Assembly: GCA_017411745.1 (NCBI GenBank)
Contig: JAFQPM010000015.1
Location: 1 to 64,000, forward strand
From: Clostridia bacterium
GTDB taxonomy: Bacteria; Bacillota; Clostridia; Oscillospirales; CAG-272
Direction: 5' to 3'
DNA length: 64,000 bases
The position numbers were made by a program, and so were the translations under genes. Of the stretch, positions 17,137-25,310 are shown piece by piece; position 1 is the stretch's first letter; every line of letters begins with the position of its first letter. The notes under the pieces are model-generated. The model was not told the origin of the DNA. It worked only from the letters and a program-made list of their open reading frames with translations, and did no database searches.

Positions 17137-17676
17137 TTATTTCCATTTGCCGAGTTCCTCGCGCTTTTTCTGCTCTTCGAGCTCCCTTTTCCACTGCTCG
17201 CTTCTCGCCTCATCCGCTTCAATCTGCTTTTTACCCTCTTTGATAGCAAAAGGCCAAGCGAATACCACACCAACCACGGAACAGATCAACATAATGCCGA
17301 AACTTAAATATTTAATTTCATAGTTAAAAAACACTATTAGTGGAACGTTCAGCGAAGCGCCTATGTACATAGTATAAGCGAGAATAATATTCGACATTTC
17401 CGGTTGCGCCTTCGGCTTATAGACGTTAAAATTTCCCTCGCCTTTGTCATTTTTGGAATATTTAAAGTCGATACTATCGCTGTAACTATGCCATTCACCT
17501 TTATAGTAATAGCTCTTTGCTACATGCATTTTGCGTCCTGCACATAACATTGAGACAATGATAATTATCGGAAAGATAGATTCAATATGTACGTTGACAT
17601 ACTGCTTGAATATCAGCGCGAATATTCCCGTGGTGGCGATGATAAAGGTGTAGATCAGAAAGGTTATTTTTTTCAT
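17137..17676 (-). CDS. small membrane protein, first paralog
   Basis: 179 residues. N-terminus and C-terminus are nearly identical to those of the 16557-17096 product while the middle has diverged, a typical pattern after tandem duplication with constraint on the ends. Four hydrophobic segments; the W-H-S-Y-S-D-S strip lies between the pairs. The charged C-terminal helix may be a coiled coil facing the cytoplasm. No family recognised. Confidence 0.8.
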   Translation of the reverse strand: MKKITFLIYTFIIATTGIFALIFKQYVNVHIESIFPIIIIVSMLCAGRKMHVAKSYYYKGEWHSYSDSIDFKYSKNDKGEGNFNVYKPKAQPEMSNIILAYTMYIGASLNVPLIVFFNYEIKYLSFGIMLICSVVGVVFAWPFAIKEGKKQIEADEARSEQWKRELEEQKKREELGKWK

Positions 17677-17710
17677 TGTAATTCGTTATTTATCGTTACC
17701 AATTGTAGCA

Positions 17711-17755
17711 CAAGGGGGAAAGCAATACCCTTTTATAAGCCCGCTTTCCCCCTTG
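17711..17755. terminator. hairpin after the SPFH gene
   Basis: Perfect 13-base stem CAAGGGGGAAAGC (17711-17723) with its complement (17743-17755), 19-base loop. It follows the stop at 17767 on the minus strand. No T run, so termination is likely but not certain. Confidence 0.55.
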
Positions 17756-17766
17756 AAATAATCGAT

Positions 17767-18729
17767 TTATTGTTCCGCCACGCCCTTGATGGACGCTACG
17801 AGTCCTGCTACGTTCTGGATCTCGGAGGGAATGATGATCTTGGTCGCCTGACCGTTCGCTACCTTTTCAAGCGACTCGAGACTCTTGATCGCGATAACTC
17901 CCTCGCCCGGCTTCGATTCGTTGATCATCTTGATACCGTCTGCGGTTGCCTGCTGGATCTTAAGGATCGCCTCTGCTTCACCCTCTGCCTTGAGCACCTG
18001 CGACTGCTTCTCTGCTTCTGCACGAAGTATGCGCGACTGCTTCTCTGCCTCTGCGTCAAGGATCATAGACTGCTTACGTCCTTCTGCGAGAAGGATCGCG
18101 GAGTTCTTTTCACCCTCTGCACGAAGAATAGCTTCACGTCTTTCACGCTCTGCCTTCATCTGCTTTTCCATCGCGTCCTGAATTTCCTTGGGAGGAATGA
18201 TATTCTTAAGCTCTACGCGGCTTACCTTGATTCCCCAAGGGTCAGTTGCCTCGTCGAGTATCGCTCTCATCTTCGAGTTGATAATGTCACGCGAGGTGAG
18301 CGTTGCATCAAGCTCCATCTCACCGATGATATTACGAAGAGTGGTGGAGGTGAGATTTTCGATAGCGGTCATAGGAGTTGCGTGACCGTAGGAATAAAGC
18401 TTGGAATCAGTGATCTGATAGAACACGACGGTGTCTATCTGCATTCTTACGTTATCCTTGGTAATAACGGGCTGGGGCGGGAAGTCTGCGACCTGCTCCA
18501 TTTTGTTTATTTTCTTTGCGATCCTATCGATGAAGGGTATCTTGAAGTGAAGTCCCGTGCCCCACGTAGCGTGGTATGCGCCGAGTCGCTCGATAACGTA
18601 CGCTCTCGCCTGAGGAACAACGTGGATATTGGACATAATGATGATCAGAAGCAGAACTCCGATTATCGCCAATGCCACGAGGGCGCCTTGATTCATAGCC
18701 ATTACGTTCATAAATAAAGCTGTTGTCAT
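17767..18729 (-). CDS. SPFH/Band 7 membrane protein (paraslipin/QmcA-like)
   Basis: 320 residues. One N-terminal membrane segment (about 12-33), SPFH domain (about 38-200, with VVPQARAYVIERLG), then a long coiled coil (about 185-265) with repeats of the E-x-x-K-Q-S-x-I-L-x-A-E type. Such proteins oligomerise into membrane microdomains or protease-associated cages. Partner of the NfeD-like gene immediately upstream, the standard SPFH-NfeD pairing. Start ATG at 18729 follows AAAGGAAAAAGTATT. Confidence 0.92.
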   Translation of the reverse strand: MTTALFMNVMAMNQGALVALAIIGVLLLIIIMSNIHVVPQARAYVIERLGAYHATWGTGLHFKIPFIDRIAKKINKMEQVADFPPQPVITKDNVRMQIDTVVFYQITDSKLYSYGHATPMTAIENLTSTTLRNIIGEMELDATLTSRDIINSKMRAILDEATDPWGIKVSRVELKNIIPPKEIQDAMEKQMKAERERREAILRAEGEKNSAILLAEGRKQSMILDAEAEKQSRILRAEAEKQSQVLKAEGEAEAILKIQQATADGIKMINESKPGEGVIAIKSLESLEKVANGQATKIIIPSEIQNVAGLVASIKGVAEQ

Positions 18730-18763
18730 AATACTTTTTCCTTTCTTAAATCAGCTATGTAGC

Positions 18764-19207
18764 TTAAATTTTTTTACAGTTTAACTTGACTCCCGAGATG
18801 CTTTCTACTATAACGTATTCTCCTATCTCGGCAGTTTCGGAATCGTCTGTCATTCGGGCACTCCAGATCTTTCCGTCGATTTTTACCGCGCCTCTCATCT
18901 CAAGGTTATTGATATCCTCCTCGACTCTCGCGCGCTGACCTATCAGAAGATCGAGATCGGTCTTTGCATCGCTCTTTTTCAGTATGCGCTTTCTGATCAC
19001 GGTAAACGCGAGCACGAAAAGCACGATCGAAATAGCTGCAAAGACTGCTCCCTGCACCCATTCGGCTACTCCGAAAAGCGACAAAATGAGCGACACTACC
19101 GTTCCCGGCAGAAACCAGATAGCCACAAGCTCTGCCGTCGCCGCTTCGATTCCGATAGAAACGACGAATACCGACGCCCATACGATAGTCATTACGTATT
19201 CTTCCAT
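18764..19207 (-). CDS. NfeD-like membrane protein
   Basis: 147 residues: three hydrophobic segments (about 5-75) and a C-terminal OB-fold domain (about 88-147; LLIGQRARVEEDINN...GAVKIDGKIWSA). Short NfeD proteins associate with SPFH proteins such as the one encoded 34 bases downstream. Start at 19207 follows GGGAGTCTTAT. Confidence 0.9.
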   Translation of the reverse strand: MEEYVMTIVWASVFVVSIGIEAATAELVAIWFLPGTVVSLILSLFGVAEWVQGAVFAAISIVLFVLAFTVIRKRILKKSDAKTDLDLLIGQRARVEEDINNLEMRGAVKIDGKIWSARMTDDSETAEIGEYVIVESISGVKLNCKKI

Positions 19208-19283
19208 ATAAGACTCCCTTCTGCCGCGCTAGGCGGCATAATTTCCGATATGCAATCAGTTGTGATTGTTTTATCTTGATTCA

Positions 19284-19312
19284 ATTATATCACACGGTCG
19301 CTTGATTGTCAA
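19284..19312 (-). promoter_or_regulatory. consensus sigma-A promoter of nfeD-SPFH
   Basis: Minus strand TTGACA (19307-19312), 17-base spacer, TATAAT (19284-19289). The spacer ATCAAGCGACCGTGTGA matches the 12012-12028 spacer at 14 of 17 positions. The rest of 19208-19378 is AT-rich with no other feature seen. Confidence 0.85.
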
Positions 19313-19378
19313 TACATTTCGTGAGAAATTTTTGCACAAATTTTCGATGCCGTTTTAGTATATATTACACAAATGTCG

Positions 19379-20050
19379 TCAATTCGCGTGGGTCTTGCTG
19401 AAGATATCCATGATCAAGAGCTCGCCCGTGCTATTATTTATAACGAAATATTGGGGACGGTTAGCATCTGATTCAATGTCTTTTCTGTACGTGCCGTTAT
19501 TTTCGTGTATCTTATATTCGACGACGTAGACGAACTCCGCATAGGTGCTTCCCGTCTCGCTCTGCTTTGCGCTCTCGCTGTATTTTGTGATAACGACGTC
19601 GTAGACCTGCTGCTGTGTGAAGCTGTCAAAATGACCAACGTCCTCGTGCACAAGCTCGTTATACGAGTCGCTATCCCCTGCTATCAGCGTTCCGATAAGC
19701 TTATATATCAGCGCGAAGCTCGCGTCATAGTTGGCGAGTGTATTATCATTGACACTGACCTGCACTCCCGAGGTGTAGCAATACTGTATAGTTCTGTCGT
19801 ACTTCAGATATTCCTCATATTCGAGTATATCGAAGTCCTCCTCCTTGGTGTCGGCAAGCTTGGAGGGGTCGACGGTGTATTCTTCTCTGTCGGGCTTGCC
19901 TCCGTTATTATCCTTGAGCAGTCCCGGTATGAGCGAGCAGATAAGCAACAGCAAAACCGACGCTACGAGGACGCAGATTATTATTATCTTATTTTTCTTT
20001 CTGGTGTCCGCATTCATACGGACCATTCCCGATTTATTTTCTTCGTTCAT
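19379..20050 (-). CDS. membrane-anchored extracytoplasmic protein, unknown function
   Basis: 223 residues from the ATG at 20050, which follows GGAGGTTAGA; the longer frame to 20161 lacks a ribosome site. Basic cytoplasmic N-terminus, one membrane segment (about 20-42), then a hydrophilic domain (about 50-223) rich in Tyr, Asp and Glu. The fold may be of the NTF2/DUF4878 accessory type, but I cannot confirm it. Confidence 0.65.
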   Translation of the reverse strand: MNEENKSGMVRMNADTRKKNKIIIICVLVASVLLLLICSLIPGLLKDNNGGKPDREEYTVDPSKLADTKEEDFDILEYEEYLKYDRTIQYCYTSGVQVSVNDNTLANYDASFALIYKLIGTLIAGDSDSYNELVHEDVGHFDSFTQQQVYDVVITKYSESAKQSETGSTYAEFVYVVEYKIHENNGTYRKDIESDANRPQYFVINNSTGELLIMDIFSKTHAN

Positions 20051-20096
20051 TCTAACCTCCATTCCGCCGATTGCGGCGGCACAAATAATAATCGAT

Positions 20097-20120
20097 GAAT
20101 TTTGCCCAACGGCAAAATTC
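20097..20120. repeat. perfect 10-base stem hairpin in the 20051-20443 intergenic region
   Basis: GAATTTTGCC, four-base loop, GGCAAAATTC. It lies between divergent genes, upstream of the 19379-20050 gene, with a smaller hairpin (CCGCCTTGCGG) near 20162. The rest of the 393-base gap is AT-rich and holds the apgM promoter; nothing else is visible. Confidence 0.6.
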
Positions 20121-20363
20121 GTGCGTGAATTACGCCACAGGCGAGTAGTGGATCTCACCAAACCGCCTTGCGGTATATCTTACTACCAGATAAAAGTAAC
20201 TTTCACGCTGGTCTCCGTTTCAAAATTGATCTTTACGGTATAAGTATATCATAAAATAGCGGTCTTTGCAACAAAAATCATCGTCAATATGTTAAATTTC
20301 GGTGAAATACGGGTGCTTTTATTTATCAATATATTAGAAATGTTAAAAAAAGCGAAAAAAATG

Positions 20364-20399
20364 TTGTTTTCCGCGCTGTGTCATGGTATAATGTATAAT
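20364..20399 (+). promoter_or_regulatory. promoter of the apgM-lepB operon
   Basis: TTGTTT (20364-20369), 17-base spacer, TATAAT (20387-20392), with a second TATAAT at 20394-20399. The -35 is weak. Confidence 0.65.
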
Positions 20400-20443
20400 G
20401 TAGTATTATTTTTCATTTTTCCTACGGAAAGGAAGTTAAAATT

Positions 20444-21652
20444 ATGAAATATCTCGTGCTGATCCCCGATGGAATGGCAGATGAAAAAATAGAAGTACTC
20501 GGCAACAAAACTCCTATGGAGGCTGCATGCAAGCCAAATACAGATGCTCTCTGTGCGTGCTCGACGGTCGGCTTGGTCTCCAACGTGCCCGAGGGCATGG
20601 TTCCCGAAAGCGACACCGCAAATATGGCAATACTTTCCTTTGATCCCAAGGTCTATTCCAAGGGTCGTTCTCCTCTCGAGGCGGTCAGTATGGGGCTTGA
20701 GATGAAGGAGGACGAGGTTGCTTACCGCTGCAATATCGTCACGCTTTCCGATGAGGGCGAATACGACGAAAAGATAATGATAGATCACAGCGCCGACGAG
20801 ATCACGACCGCCGAGGCGGACGAGCTGATCAAGGCTCTCGACAAGGAGCTTGGAAATGAGATCCGCCGCTTTTACACGGGTGTCAGCTACCGTCATTGCA
20901 TACTTTGGCAGGGCGGCTGTGACACGTACAATTTTATGCGCCCGCACGACATTCTCGGTCAGCCGATAAAGAATTATCTGCCCTCGGGTGAGGACGGAAA
21001 GGTCTTTTACGAGCTGATGCGCGCAAGCTGGGATATTCTTGATCATCATCCCGTGAACGAGGCGCGCCGCGCTCGCGGTCTTCGTCCCGCAAACTCGATC
21101 TGGCTCTGGAGCCCCGGTAAAAAGCCCGCGCTTCCCTCCTTCAAGGATAAGTGGGGACTTGATGCGGCGGTCATCTCGGCGGTCGATCTTATCAAGGGCA
21201 TCGGTCTTTGCGCGGGAATGAAGTCTATCGACGTTGAGGGAGCTACGGGTAACGTACATACCAACTACGACGGCAAGGCGCAGGCAGCTATATCTGCTTT
21301 TAAGGACGGTGCGGATTACGTTTACATTCACGTTGAGGGACCTGACGAGTGCGGTCACCGTGCCGAAGTTGAGAACAAGGTACGCGCTATCGAGCTGATA
21401 GATCAAAAGATCCTTGCTCCCGTTTACGAATATCTGAAAAATTGCGGTGAGAATTTCAAAATTATGATCCTTCCCGACCATCCTACCCCCACTCGCTTGC
21501 GTACGCATACGATCGATCCCGTGCCCTTTATGATCTACTCCTCTAAAGAAGCAAAGGTCGGCAGCGCGACGTTCTCCGAGGCTGAGGCGGCAAAAACGGG
21601 ACTTTACGTGCCTCGCGGTCATACTCTTATGGAGCTTTTCATTGAAAAATGA
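20444..21652 (+). CDS. apgM: ApgM-type phosphoglycerate mutase / proposed homoserine kinase
   Basis: 402 residues of the alkaline-phosphatase superfamily: N-terminal YLVLIPDGMAD with the metal-binding Asp, nucleophile region ESDTANMAIL (Ser-Asp-Thr), and metal ligands in HVEGPDECGHR and ILPDHPTPT. This branch contains archaeal-type cofactor-independent phosphoglycerate mutases and a bacterial group proposed as an alternative homoserine kinase. The window has thrC 3.7 kb downstream on the same strand and no GHMP-type homoserine kinase, which favours a role in threonine synthesis, but this is inference. Start follows ACGGAAAGGAAG. Confidence 0.88.
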   Translation: MKYLVLIPDGMADEKIEVLGNKTPMEAACKPNTDALCACSTVGLVSNVPEGMVPESDTANMAILSFDPKVYSKGRSPLEAVSMGLEMKEDEVAYRCNIVTLSDEGEYDEKIMIDHSADEITTAEADELIKALDKELGNEIRRFYTGVSYRHCILWQGGCDTYNFMRPHDILGQPIKNYLPSGEDGKVFYELMRASWDILDHHPVNEARRARGLRPANSIWLWSPGKKPALPSFKDKWGLDAAVISAVDLIKGIGLCAGMKSIDVEGATGNVHTNYDGKAQAAISAFKDGADYVYIHVEGPDECGHRAEVENKVRAIELIDQKILAPVYEYLKNCGENFKIMILPDHPTPTRLRTHTIDPVPFMIYSSKEAKVGSATFSEAEAAKTGLYVPRGHTLMELFIEK

Positions 21653-21703
21653 TCTTGCAGTAATGCAATTTTTGCCGTGCACTGCGGCGGATTGGAGATT
21701 TTT

Positions 21704-22339
21704 ATGAACAATGAACCTAATATAGATCAGGGCATGCAAAATGAGGCGCCCCCTGCCCCCAAAAAGAACAGTTCGGGATTTTTAGCGTCTATCTTCGACT
21801 ACGTCGAGGTGCTTGCCTTCTCCGTGCTGGCGGTCCTGCTCGTGTTTACCTTCTGTTTCAGGATATGCAGAGTTGACGGCAACTCTATGAACAATACCCT
21901 GATCCATGAAGAAAGGCTGATCACGACCAATCTTTTCTATTCTCCAAAGCAGGGCGATATAATCGTTTTTCATCTTTCAAACGATTATTACACAAAACCC
22001 TTAGTCAAACGCGTTATCGCGACGGGCGGTCAGGAGATAAAGATCAATCTCACCGAAGGCAAGGTCTTCGTTGACGGAGCGTTGCTTGAGGAGGATTACG
22101 TTTATCTCAAAGGCGGAAAGTACTCGGTAAGAAGCGATTTCCAAAAGGAATTTTTACACACCGATGAGAACGGTACCGTCTGGTTTATCGCAACCGTGCC
22201 CGAGGGCAAGGTCTTTGCTATGGGTGATAATCGCAACGGCTCGACCGACTCGCGCGCTTATCTGGTCAGCTTTGTGGACGAGGACTGTATTCTCGGCAAA
22301 GCAATTATGCGTCTCTCCCCTTTTACCGTTTTTAAATGA
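21704..22339 (+). CDS. lepB: signal peptidase I
   Basis: 211 residues from the ATG at 21704 (TTGGAGATTTTT). One N-terminal membrane segment (about 30-52), catalytic serine box GNSMNNTL, lysine box VKRVIATGGQ and the C-terminal box AMGDNRNGSTDSR. Cleaves signal peptides of exported proteins on the outer face of the membrane. Follows apgM by 51 bases and precedes rbgA. Confidence 0.93.
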   Translation: MNNEPNIDQGMQNEAPPAPKKNSSGFLASIFDYVEVLAFSVLAVLLVFTFCFRICRVDGNSMNNTLIHEERLITTNLFYSPKQGDIIVFHLSNDYYTKPLVKRVIATGGQEIKINLTEGKVFVDGALLEEDYVYLKGGKYSVRSDFQKEFLHTDENGTVWFIATVPEGKVFAMGDNRNGSTDSRAYLVSFVDEDCILGKAIMRLSPFTVFK

Positions 22340-22367
22340 TCATTTTTAGAAATTGAGGTGACTATCT

Positions 22368-23234
22368 ATGCCATCTGAACAGATACAGTGGTTTCCCGGG
22401 CATATGGCGAAAACTCGGAGAATGATATCGGAAAATCTCAAAAACGTTGACGTCGTTATTGAGATCCTCGATGCGCGCATTCCCCACTCCTCCAGAAATC
22501 CCGAGATCACAAGGCTTATCGAAAACAAGCCTTCACTTATAATTCTCAACAAGTCATCGCTTGCCGATCCTGCACAGAACAAGCTCTGGCAGGAGTATTA
22601 CAGCACAGCAAACACCTCTTGTATTCTCGTTGACTGTCTTTCGGGCGAGGGTCTGTCCAAGATTCTCCCCGCGATCAAGGAGCTGCTTCACGACAAGCTC
22701 GAGCGCTACGAAAGCAAGGGTATGAACCGCCGCATCTATGCTATGGTGCTGGGCATTCCCAACGTGGGCAAATCGACTCTTATCAATAAGCTCTCGGGGA
22801 GCAAAAAGGCAAAGGTGGAAAACCGCCCGGGTGTGACGAGAGATAAGCAGTGGTTCTCCACGGGCATCGGACTTGACATTATGGATATGCCGGGTATTCT
22901 CTGGCCCAAATTCGAGGATAGAACGGTGGGTGAAAATCTCGCCTTGACAGGCGCGATCAAGGACGACGTCGTTCAGATTGAGGAGCTTGCCATGGCATAT
23001 TGCAACCGCATGAGAACCCTCTATCCCCAGCTTCTCGCCACGCGCTACAAGCTTGGCGAGGTCGAGAGCTTCGCGGATATGACCGACTACGAGTTGCTCT
23101 GCTGCATCGGCAAAAAGCGCGGATTTCTGATCTCGGGCGGCGAGATCAACACCGAGCGTACCGCAGATATGCTGCTTGACGAGTTCCGTGCCGCAAAGCT
23201 CGGACGGATCACGCTCGACAGGATCACGGAATAA
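22368..23234 (+). CDS. rbgA: ribosome biogenesis GTPase RbgA (YlqF)
   Basis: 288 residues. Circularly permuted GTPase: WFPGHMAKTRR opening, G4 NKSSLAD (about 61-67), then G1 GIPNVGKST (about 128-136) and G3 DMPG. C-terminal RNA-binding region. Needed for late 50S subunit assembly. The lepB-rbgA-rnhB-yraN order is typical of Firmicutes. Start follows TTGAGGTGACTATCT. Confidence 0.95.
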   Translation: MPSEQIQWFPGHMAKTRRMISENLKNVDVVIEILDARIPHSSRNPEITRLIENKPSLIILNKSSLADPAQNKLWQEYYSTANTSCILVDCLSGEGLSKILPAIKELLHDKLERYESKGMNRRIYAMVLGIPNVGKSTLINKLSGSKKAKVENRPGVTRDKQWFSTGIGLDIMDMPGILWPKFEDRTVGENLALTGAIKDDVVQIEELAMAYCNRMRTLYPQLLATRYKLGEVESFADMTDYELLCCIGKKRGFLISGGEINTERTADMLLDEFRAAKLGRITLDRITE

Positions 23235-23261
23235 TATTTTAGCTTACAAGAGGTAGATAAA

Positions 23262-23870
23262 ATGCCTGATTATTCAATAGAAAATTCCCTTCACGAAAAG
23301 GGCTACAAAGTAGTCTGCGGAATAGATGAGGCGGGGCGCGGTCCTCTTTGCGGGCCCGTATATGCGGCGGCTTGCATACTGCCTGACGGTCTTGTGATCG
23401 AAGGACTTAACGACTCCAAAAAGCTTACCGCCAAAAAGCGCGAGAAGCTGTTTGACGTTATCTGTAACGAGGCTATTGCCTACTGTATTGCCTCCGCGAG
23501 TGTTGAAGAAATAGATGAATTGAACATACTTGAAGCCGATCTGCTCGCTATGCGCCGAGCTATCGACGGTCTTTCCGTCAAGGCGGATTTTGCGATCATT
23601 GACGGCAATATTGCGCGTGACTTTCAGATCCCTGCGATGGCGGTGATCAAGGGTGACGCGACGAGTATGAGCATCGCGGCGGCATCGATTCTCGCGAAGG
23701 TAGCGAGAGACCGCGTATGCGAGGAGCTTGACCGAGAATACCCCGAATATCTGATCGCAAAGCACAAGGGCTACGGCACAAAAGAGCACATGGATGCACT
23801 CCGCAAGTACGGTCCCTCCCCTATCCACAGAAAGAAATTTATCAGATTTCTCGACGAGGAGAAGAAGTAA
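23262..23870 (+). CDS. rnhB: ribonuclease HII
   Basis: 202 residues. GIDEAGRGPLCGP holds the first two catalytic acids, with further acids in LNDSKKL and at the AIIDGN strand. Removes RNA from RNA-DNA hybrids and misincorporated ribonucleotides. Start after AAGAGGTAGATAAA; its TAA shares a base with the yraN ATG. Confidence 0.96.
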   Translation: MPDYSIENSLHEKGYKVVCGIDEAGRGPLCGPVYAAACILPDGLVIEGLNDSKKLTAKKREKLFDVICNEAIAYCIASASVEEIDELNILEADLLAMRRAIDGLSVKADFAIIDGNIARDFQIPAMAVIKGDATSMSIAAASILAKVARDRVCEELDREYPEYLIAKHKGYGTKEHMDALRKYGPSPIHRKKFIRFLDEEKK

Positions 23871-24286
23871 TGCAGACCGACAAGCAAGTGCTCGGTCGGC
23901 TCGGTGAGGATCTTGCCGCCGACTATCTTGAAAAACACGGATACACCGTCGTTGGTCGAAATCTTCATTTTTCAAAGAACGAACTTGATATAGTTGCCGA
24001 GGACGACGATTTTATCGTATTCGTTGAGGTCAAAACTCGCTCCTGCCTCTATCCCGAGTCAAACGGATACGGAACTCCGGGGCGCGCGGTCGACTCCAAA
24101 AAGCGAGGCAACACGGTAAAGGCGGTCAAGGATTATCTCTTGAAAAACTACGTATCAAAGCAGCCGCGTATCGACGTTATTGAGGTCTATCTGCTTGAGT
24201 CACAGAGCGAGTTCAAGACGCCTACCGTGCTTAAGATCAATCACATAAGAAACGCCTTTGATGCAAGAGGCAGAAAGCTACATTAA
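23870..24286 (+). CDS. YraN family (UPF0102) nuclease-fold protein
   Basis: 138 residues. LGRLGEDLAADYLEKHGY followed by NELDIVAEDDDFIVFVEVKTR, the D-x(n)-E-x-K signature of the restriction-endonuclease fold. Function is not firmly known; Holliday-junction-related roles have been suggested. Overlaps rnhB by one base (TAATG). Confidence 0.92.
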   Translation: MQTDKQVLGRLGEDLAADYLEKHGYTVVGRNLHFSKNELDIVAEDDDFIVFVEVKTRSCLYPESNGYGTPGRAVDSKKRGNTVKAVKDYLLKNYVSKQPRIDVIEVYLLESQSEFKTPTVLKINHIRNAFDARGRKLH

Positions 24287-24290
24287 GGCT

Positions 24291-25283
24291 ATGAAATTAT
24301 CTTTAATCGACACACACTGCGACACCGCATTCGAGCTTTACCACAAAAAAGAGGGACTTGTTGAAAACTCTTGTCACGTAAGCCTTGGCGGTGCGGCGAA
24401 ATATGAAAATTATACTCAATTCTTTGCAGTCTGGGCGAACAGAAAACGCTCGGACGACGAATGCTTTGAGGATTTTATCAAGATCAGCGACAATCTTTTC
24501 TCCGAAGTCGACAAAAACTCCGACAAGATCGCTCTTGTCAGAAGCTTTGACCAGATGATCTCAGCGTGGGATCAGGGCAAGCGCGCAGCTTTTCTTGCAG
24601 TTGAGGATGCCCGAATCCTCGGCGGTCAGATCGAGAGGCTCGACGAGCTTAACGATCGCGGAGTCAAATATCTGACTCTGCTCTGGGGCGGAGAGACCGG
24701 TATCGGCGCTTCGCACGACGTTCTCGGCGGTCTTACCGACTTTGGCAAGGCTGTGGTCAGGCGCTGCTTTGAGCTTGGCATAGTTCCCGACGTGTCGCAC
24801 TCGAACGAGCAGGTCACCGACGAGGTCTGCGAGCTCGCTTACGAATATAAAAAACCGTTCATCGCCTCGCACTCGGATTGCTATGGCATATTCCCTCACA
24901 CGAGAAATCTGCGAGACAGACATATCAACGCTATCATCGAGCTTGGCGGCACGGTGGGTATCAATCTCTGCCCGTGGCACATCAAAAATATGATCCTCAG
25001 CGGAACACTTAACGCCGATCACTCCAACAAGGACGAGATAGTATACGACAAATGTACGGTCGACGACGTTATGCGGCATATTGACGGATATCTTGAGCGC
25101 GGTGCGGAAAATATTCTTGGACTCGGCTGTGATCTTGACGGCACCGATCTGCCAGAGGGATTTGGCGGCGTGGGCGATATTGCAAAGCTCGCCGAGGCTA
25201 TGTCGTCTCGCGGTTATTCCGACGAGCTGATCGAAAAGATATTCTGGAAAAACAATTTTGAATTCATAAAAAGAAATTTTTAA
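24291..25283 (+). CDS. M19 family membrane dipeptidase
   Basis: 330 residues from the ATG at 24291; the frame opens earlier inside yraN but aligns with family starts here. Zinc ligands: LIDTHCDTAFE (H-x-D), AVEDAR (bridging Glu), and the two His motifs PDVSHSNEQ and IASHSDCYG. Renal-dipeptidase-type metallo-hydrolase cleaving dipeptides, some of D-amino-acid type; no signal peptide, so cytoplasmic. Ribosome site is weak (AAGG), suggesting coupling to yraN. Confidence 0.9.
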   Translation: MKLSLIDTHCDTAFELYHKKEGLVENSCHVSLGGAAKYENYTQFFAVWANRKRSDDECFEDFIKISDNLFSEVDKNSDKIALVRSFDQMISAWDQGKRAAFLAVEDARILGGQIERLDELNDRGVKYLTLLWGGETGIGASHDVLGGLTDFGKAVVRRCFELGIVPDVSHSNEQVTDEVCELAYEYKKPFIASHSDCYGIFPHTRNLRDRHINAIIELGGTVGINLCPWHIKNMILSGTLNADHSNKDEIVYDKCTVDDVMRHIDGYLERGAENILGLGCDLDGTDLPEGFGGVGDIAKLAEAMSSRGYSDELIEKIFWKNNFEFIKRNF

Positions 25284-25310
25284 CTCTACTTTTATAAAGG
25301 ACGCAAAGCT

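Noticed and set aside
16557-17273. Longer version (238 residues) of the middle membrane paralog
   Set aside because: The extra N-terminus overlaps the neighbouring paralog in another frame; the paralog pair aligns exactly from the ATG at 17096.
20381-21739. Long minus-strand open frame opposite apgM (and similar frames opposite thrC, the dipeptidase, oadB, manA and the SPFH gene)
   Set aside because: They mirror well-supported genes on the other strand, have no recognisable motifs and no ribosome sites; their length follows from codon bias.
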